Positions 5,274 to 5,884 of a DNA stretch of 5,884 nt are shown piece after piece. Made by a program: the position numbers and the translations under genes. This DNA is from Fibrobacter sp. (GTDB lineage Bacteria; Fibrobacterota; Fibrobacteria; Fibrobacterales; Fibrobacteraceae), in contig JABUUR010000383.1 in NCBI GenBank assembly GCA_021443065.1, positions 1 through 5,884 on the forward strand, given 5' to 3'. The notes below the pieces were generated by a model. It worked only from the letters and a program-made list of their open reading frames with translations, did no database searches and had not been told where the DNA came from. Each line of letters starts with the position of its first letter. The stretch's first letter is position 1.

Positions 5274-5714
5274 ATGAAGCTTTCTCATTTGTGCTTGCTC
5301 GGCGTAAGCGCCCTCATGTTTTGGGCATGCGCCAGCCGTTATTCTTCGCCTATTCTTATTGAACGCGGCGAAGGCCGTAAGGAATACGAACGCGAATACT
5401 TCGCCATCAAGGAAAGTATGGGCATTGACAAGCGTCTCAAGGACGTTTTCAAGCAGGGTTATATTGAAGAAGGCATGACCAACGACATGGTCAACCTGCT
5501 TTGGGGCCCTCCCGACCACGAGACCTCCACCGAAACCACCAGCGTCTGGGAATACTACACCCGCGAAGGCAAACTCATCACACGCCTTTTCTGGAAGCAC
5601 CCCGACCAGGCCCGACTCAAGGGCTACGAAGGCGAATGGATTTTGGAAAAGATCGAAGGCGACCGTTACGGAGGCTCTCCGGCCCCCCAGTCCAAGCATA
5701 GTAGCAACTATTAA
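5274..5714 (+). CDS. Small SmpA/OmlA (BamE)-like lipoprotein
   Basis: This encodes 146 residues. The N-terminus MKLSHLCLLGVSALMFWAC is a lipoprotein-type signal with the probable acylated Cys19; the lipobox is loose (F-W-A-C instead of L-x-[AG]-C). Residue +2 is Ala, which under the E. coli rule would favour the outer membrane. After a charged linker (30-60), YIEEGMTNDMVNLLWGPPD (63-81) and WEYY (92-95) match the core of the SmpA/OmlA/BamE fold, where a G-M-[TS]-x-x-x-V helix is followed by a G-x-P turn and a strand with a W-x-Y pattern. Family members include a BAM-complex component and many unrelated small lipoproteins, so a BAM role is not claimed. ATG 5274 is chosen over the in-frame TTG at 5244 because AAGGA (5263-5267) lies 6 nt before it. 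Codon use is G/C-ending and housekeeping-like. A terminator follows 32 bp after the stop. Confidence 0.78.
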   Translation: MKLSHLCLLGVSALMFWACASRYSSPILIERGEGRKEYEREYFAIKESMGIDKRLKDVFKQGYIEEGMTNDMVNLLWGPPDHETSTETTSVWEYYTREGKLITRLFWKHPDQARLKGYEGEWILEKIEGDRYGGSPAPQSKHSSNY

Positions 5715-5746
5715 TCGCCAAAGCCAATCAAAATTTATTGACAAAA

Positions 5747-5779
5747 GCCGCCCGGACCTCCCCTGGCGGTCTTTTTTTT
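5747..5779 (+). terminator. Intrinsic terminator after the lipoprotein gene
   Basis: GCCGCC (5747-5752) pairs with GGCGGT (5765-5770), with one G-T wobble, around a 12-nt loop, and is followed by C and eight T residues (5772-5779). An A-run precedes the stem. This is a classic Rho-independent terminator and separates the lipoprotein gene from tpiA, which should therefore have its own promoter or depend on read-through. Confidence 0.85.
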
Positions 5780-5825
5780 ACTAAATTTTCGCTCGTTAAA
5801 TTTTAAACCTTTCAAGGAGTTAATT

Positions 5826-5884
5826 ATGCGTCAGTATATCATTGCTGGTAACTGGAAGATGAACAAGACCGTTAGCGAATCCGT
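5826..5884 (+). CDS. tpiA: Triosephosphate isomerase, N-terminal fragment (cut by window edge)
   Basis: Only the first 19 codons are present (MRQYIIAGNWKMNKTVSES). The AGNWKMN motif holds the conserved Asn and the catalytic Lys12 of triosephosphate isomerase, which interconverts dihydroxyacetone phosphate and glyceraldehyde 3-phosphate in glycolysis in the cytoplasm. A strong ribosome site, AAGGAG (5814-5819), lies 6 nt before the ATG. The gene continues beyond the right edge. It follows a terminator, and the 46 bp between terminator and start show only an AT-rich stretch (5781-5809) with no well-formed -35/-10 pair. Confidence 0.96.
   Translation, partial: MRQYIIAGNWKMNKTVSES

Noticed and set aside
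5738..5743. Perfect TTGACA as a -35 box for tpiA
   Set aside because: The position 17 bp downstream (5761-5766) is CCCTGG inside the terminator, so there is no matching -10 box.

Overview
The window is most likely from a Fibrobacter-type bacterium (phylum Fibrobacterota, FCB group). The grounds are a Gram-negative envelope gene set (Sec signal peptides, an outer-membrane barrel, a lipoprotein), a DUF5683-type membrane protein of the kind common in the FCB group, TATATTTG-type promoter boxes, and a recA promoter carrying a partial match to the LexA operator I remember for Fibrobacter succinogenes. The assignment is an inference; the RecA protein would settle it by a database search.

Layout, left to right. 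Positions 1-210 hold AT-rich DNA and a tandem array of four GC-rich palindromic units with an exact 38-bp period. A leftward gene (1177-215) for a secreted or membrane protein with two DUF5683-like halves ends 4 bp from that array. A divergent intergenic region with a large AT-rich palindrome separates it from a rightward pair: a stand-alone CinA C-terminal (PncC) amidohydrolase gene (1321-1869) and recA (1911-3002). recA has its own well-formed promoter, whose -35 box lies inside the last codons of the upstream gene. A strong hairpin follows recA (3031-3071), then a second, composite array of related palindromic repeats (3098-3430). Next come a rightward gene for an unrecognised exported protein (3521-4291) and a leftward gene for a probable outer-membrane beta-barrel protein (5191-4211). 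These two converge and overlap by 81 bp at their 3' ends. Divergent from the barrel gene is a small lipoprotein gene of SmpA/OmlA (BamE) appearance (5274-5714), closed by an intrinsic terminator. The start of tpiA (triosephosphate isomerase) runs off the right edge.

How the genes relate. pncC and recA form a conserved type of neighbourhood (pyridine nucleotide salvage next to recombination and SOS), probably transcribed both together and from the internal recA promoter. The envelope genes look like separate single-gene units; no common pathway is visible. No novel multi-gene system, mobile element with a transposase, CRISPR array or defence island is evident. The most interesting signals are non-coding: the two related repeat arrays, a repeated 12-nt promoter core, two TTCGAA-centred palindromes placed similarly upstream of pncC and recA, and the overlapping convergent gene ends.
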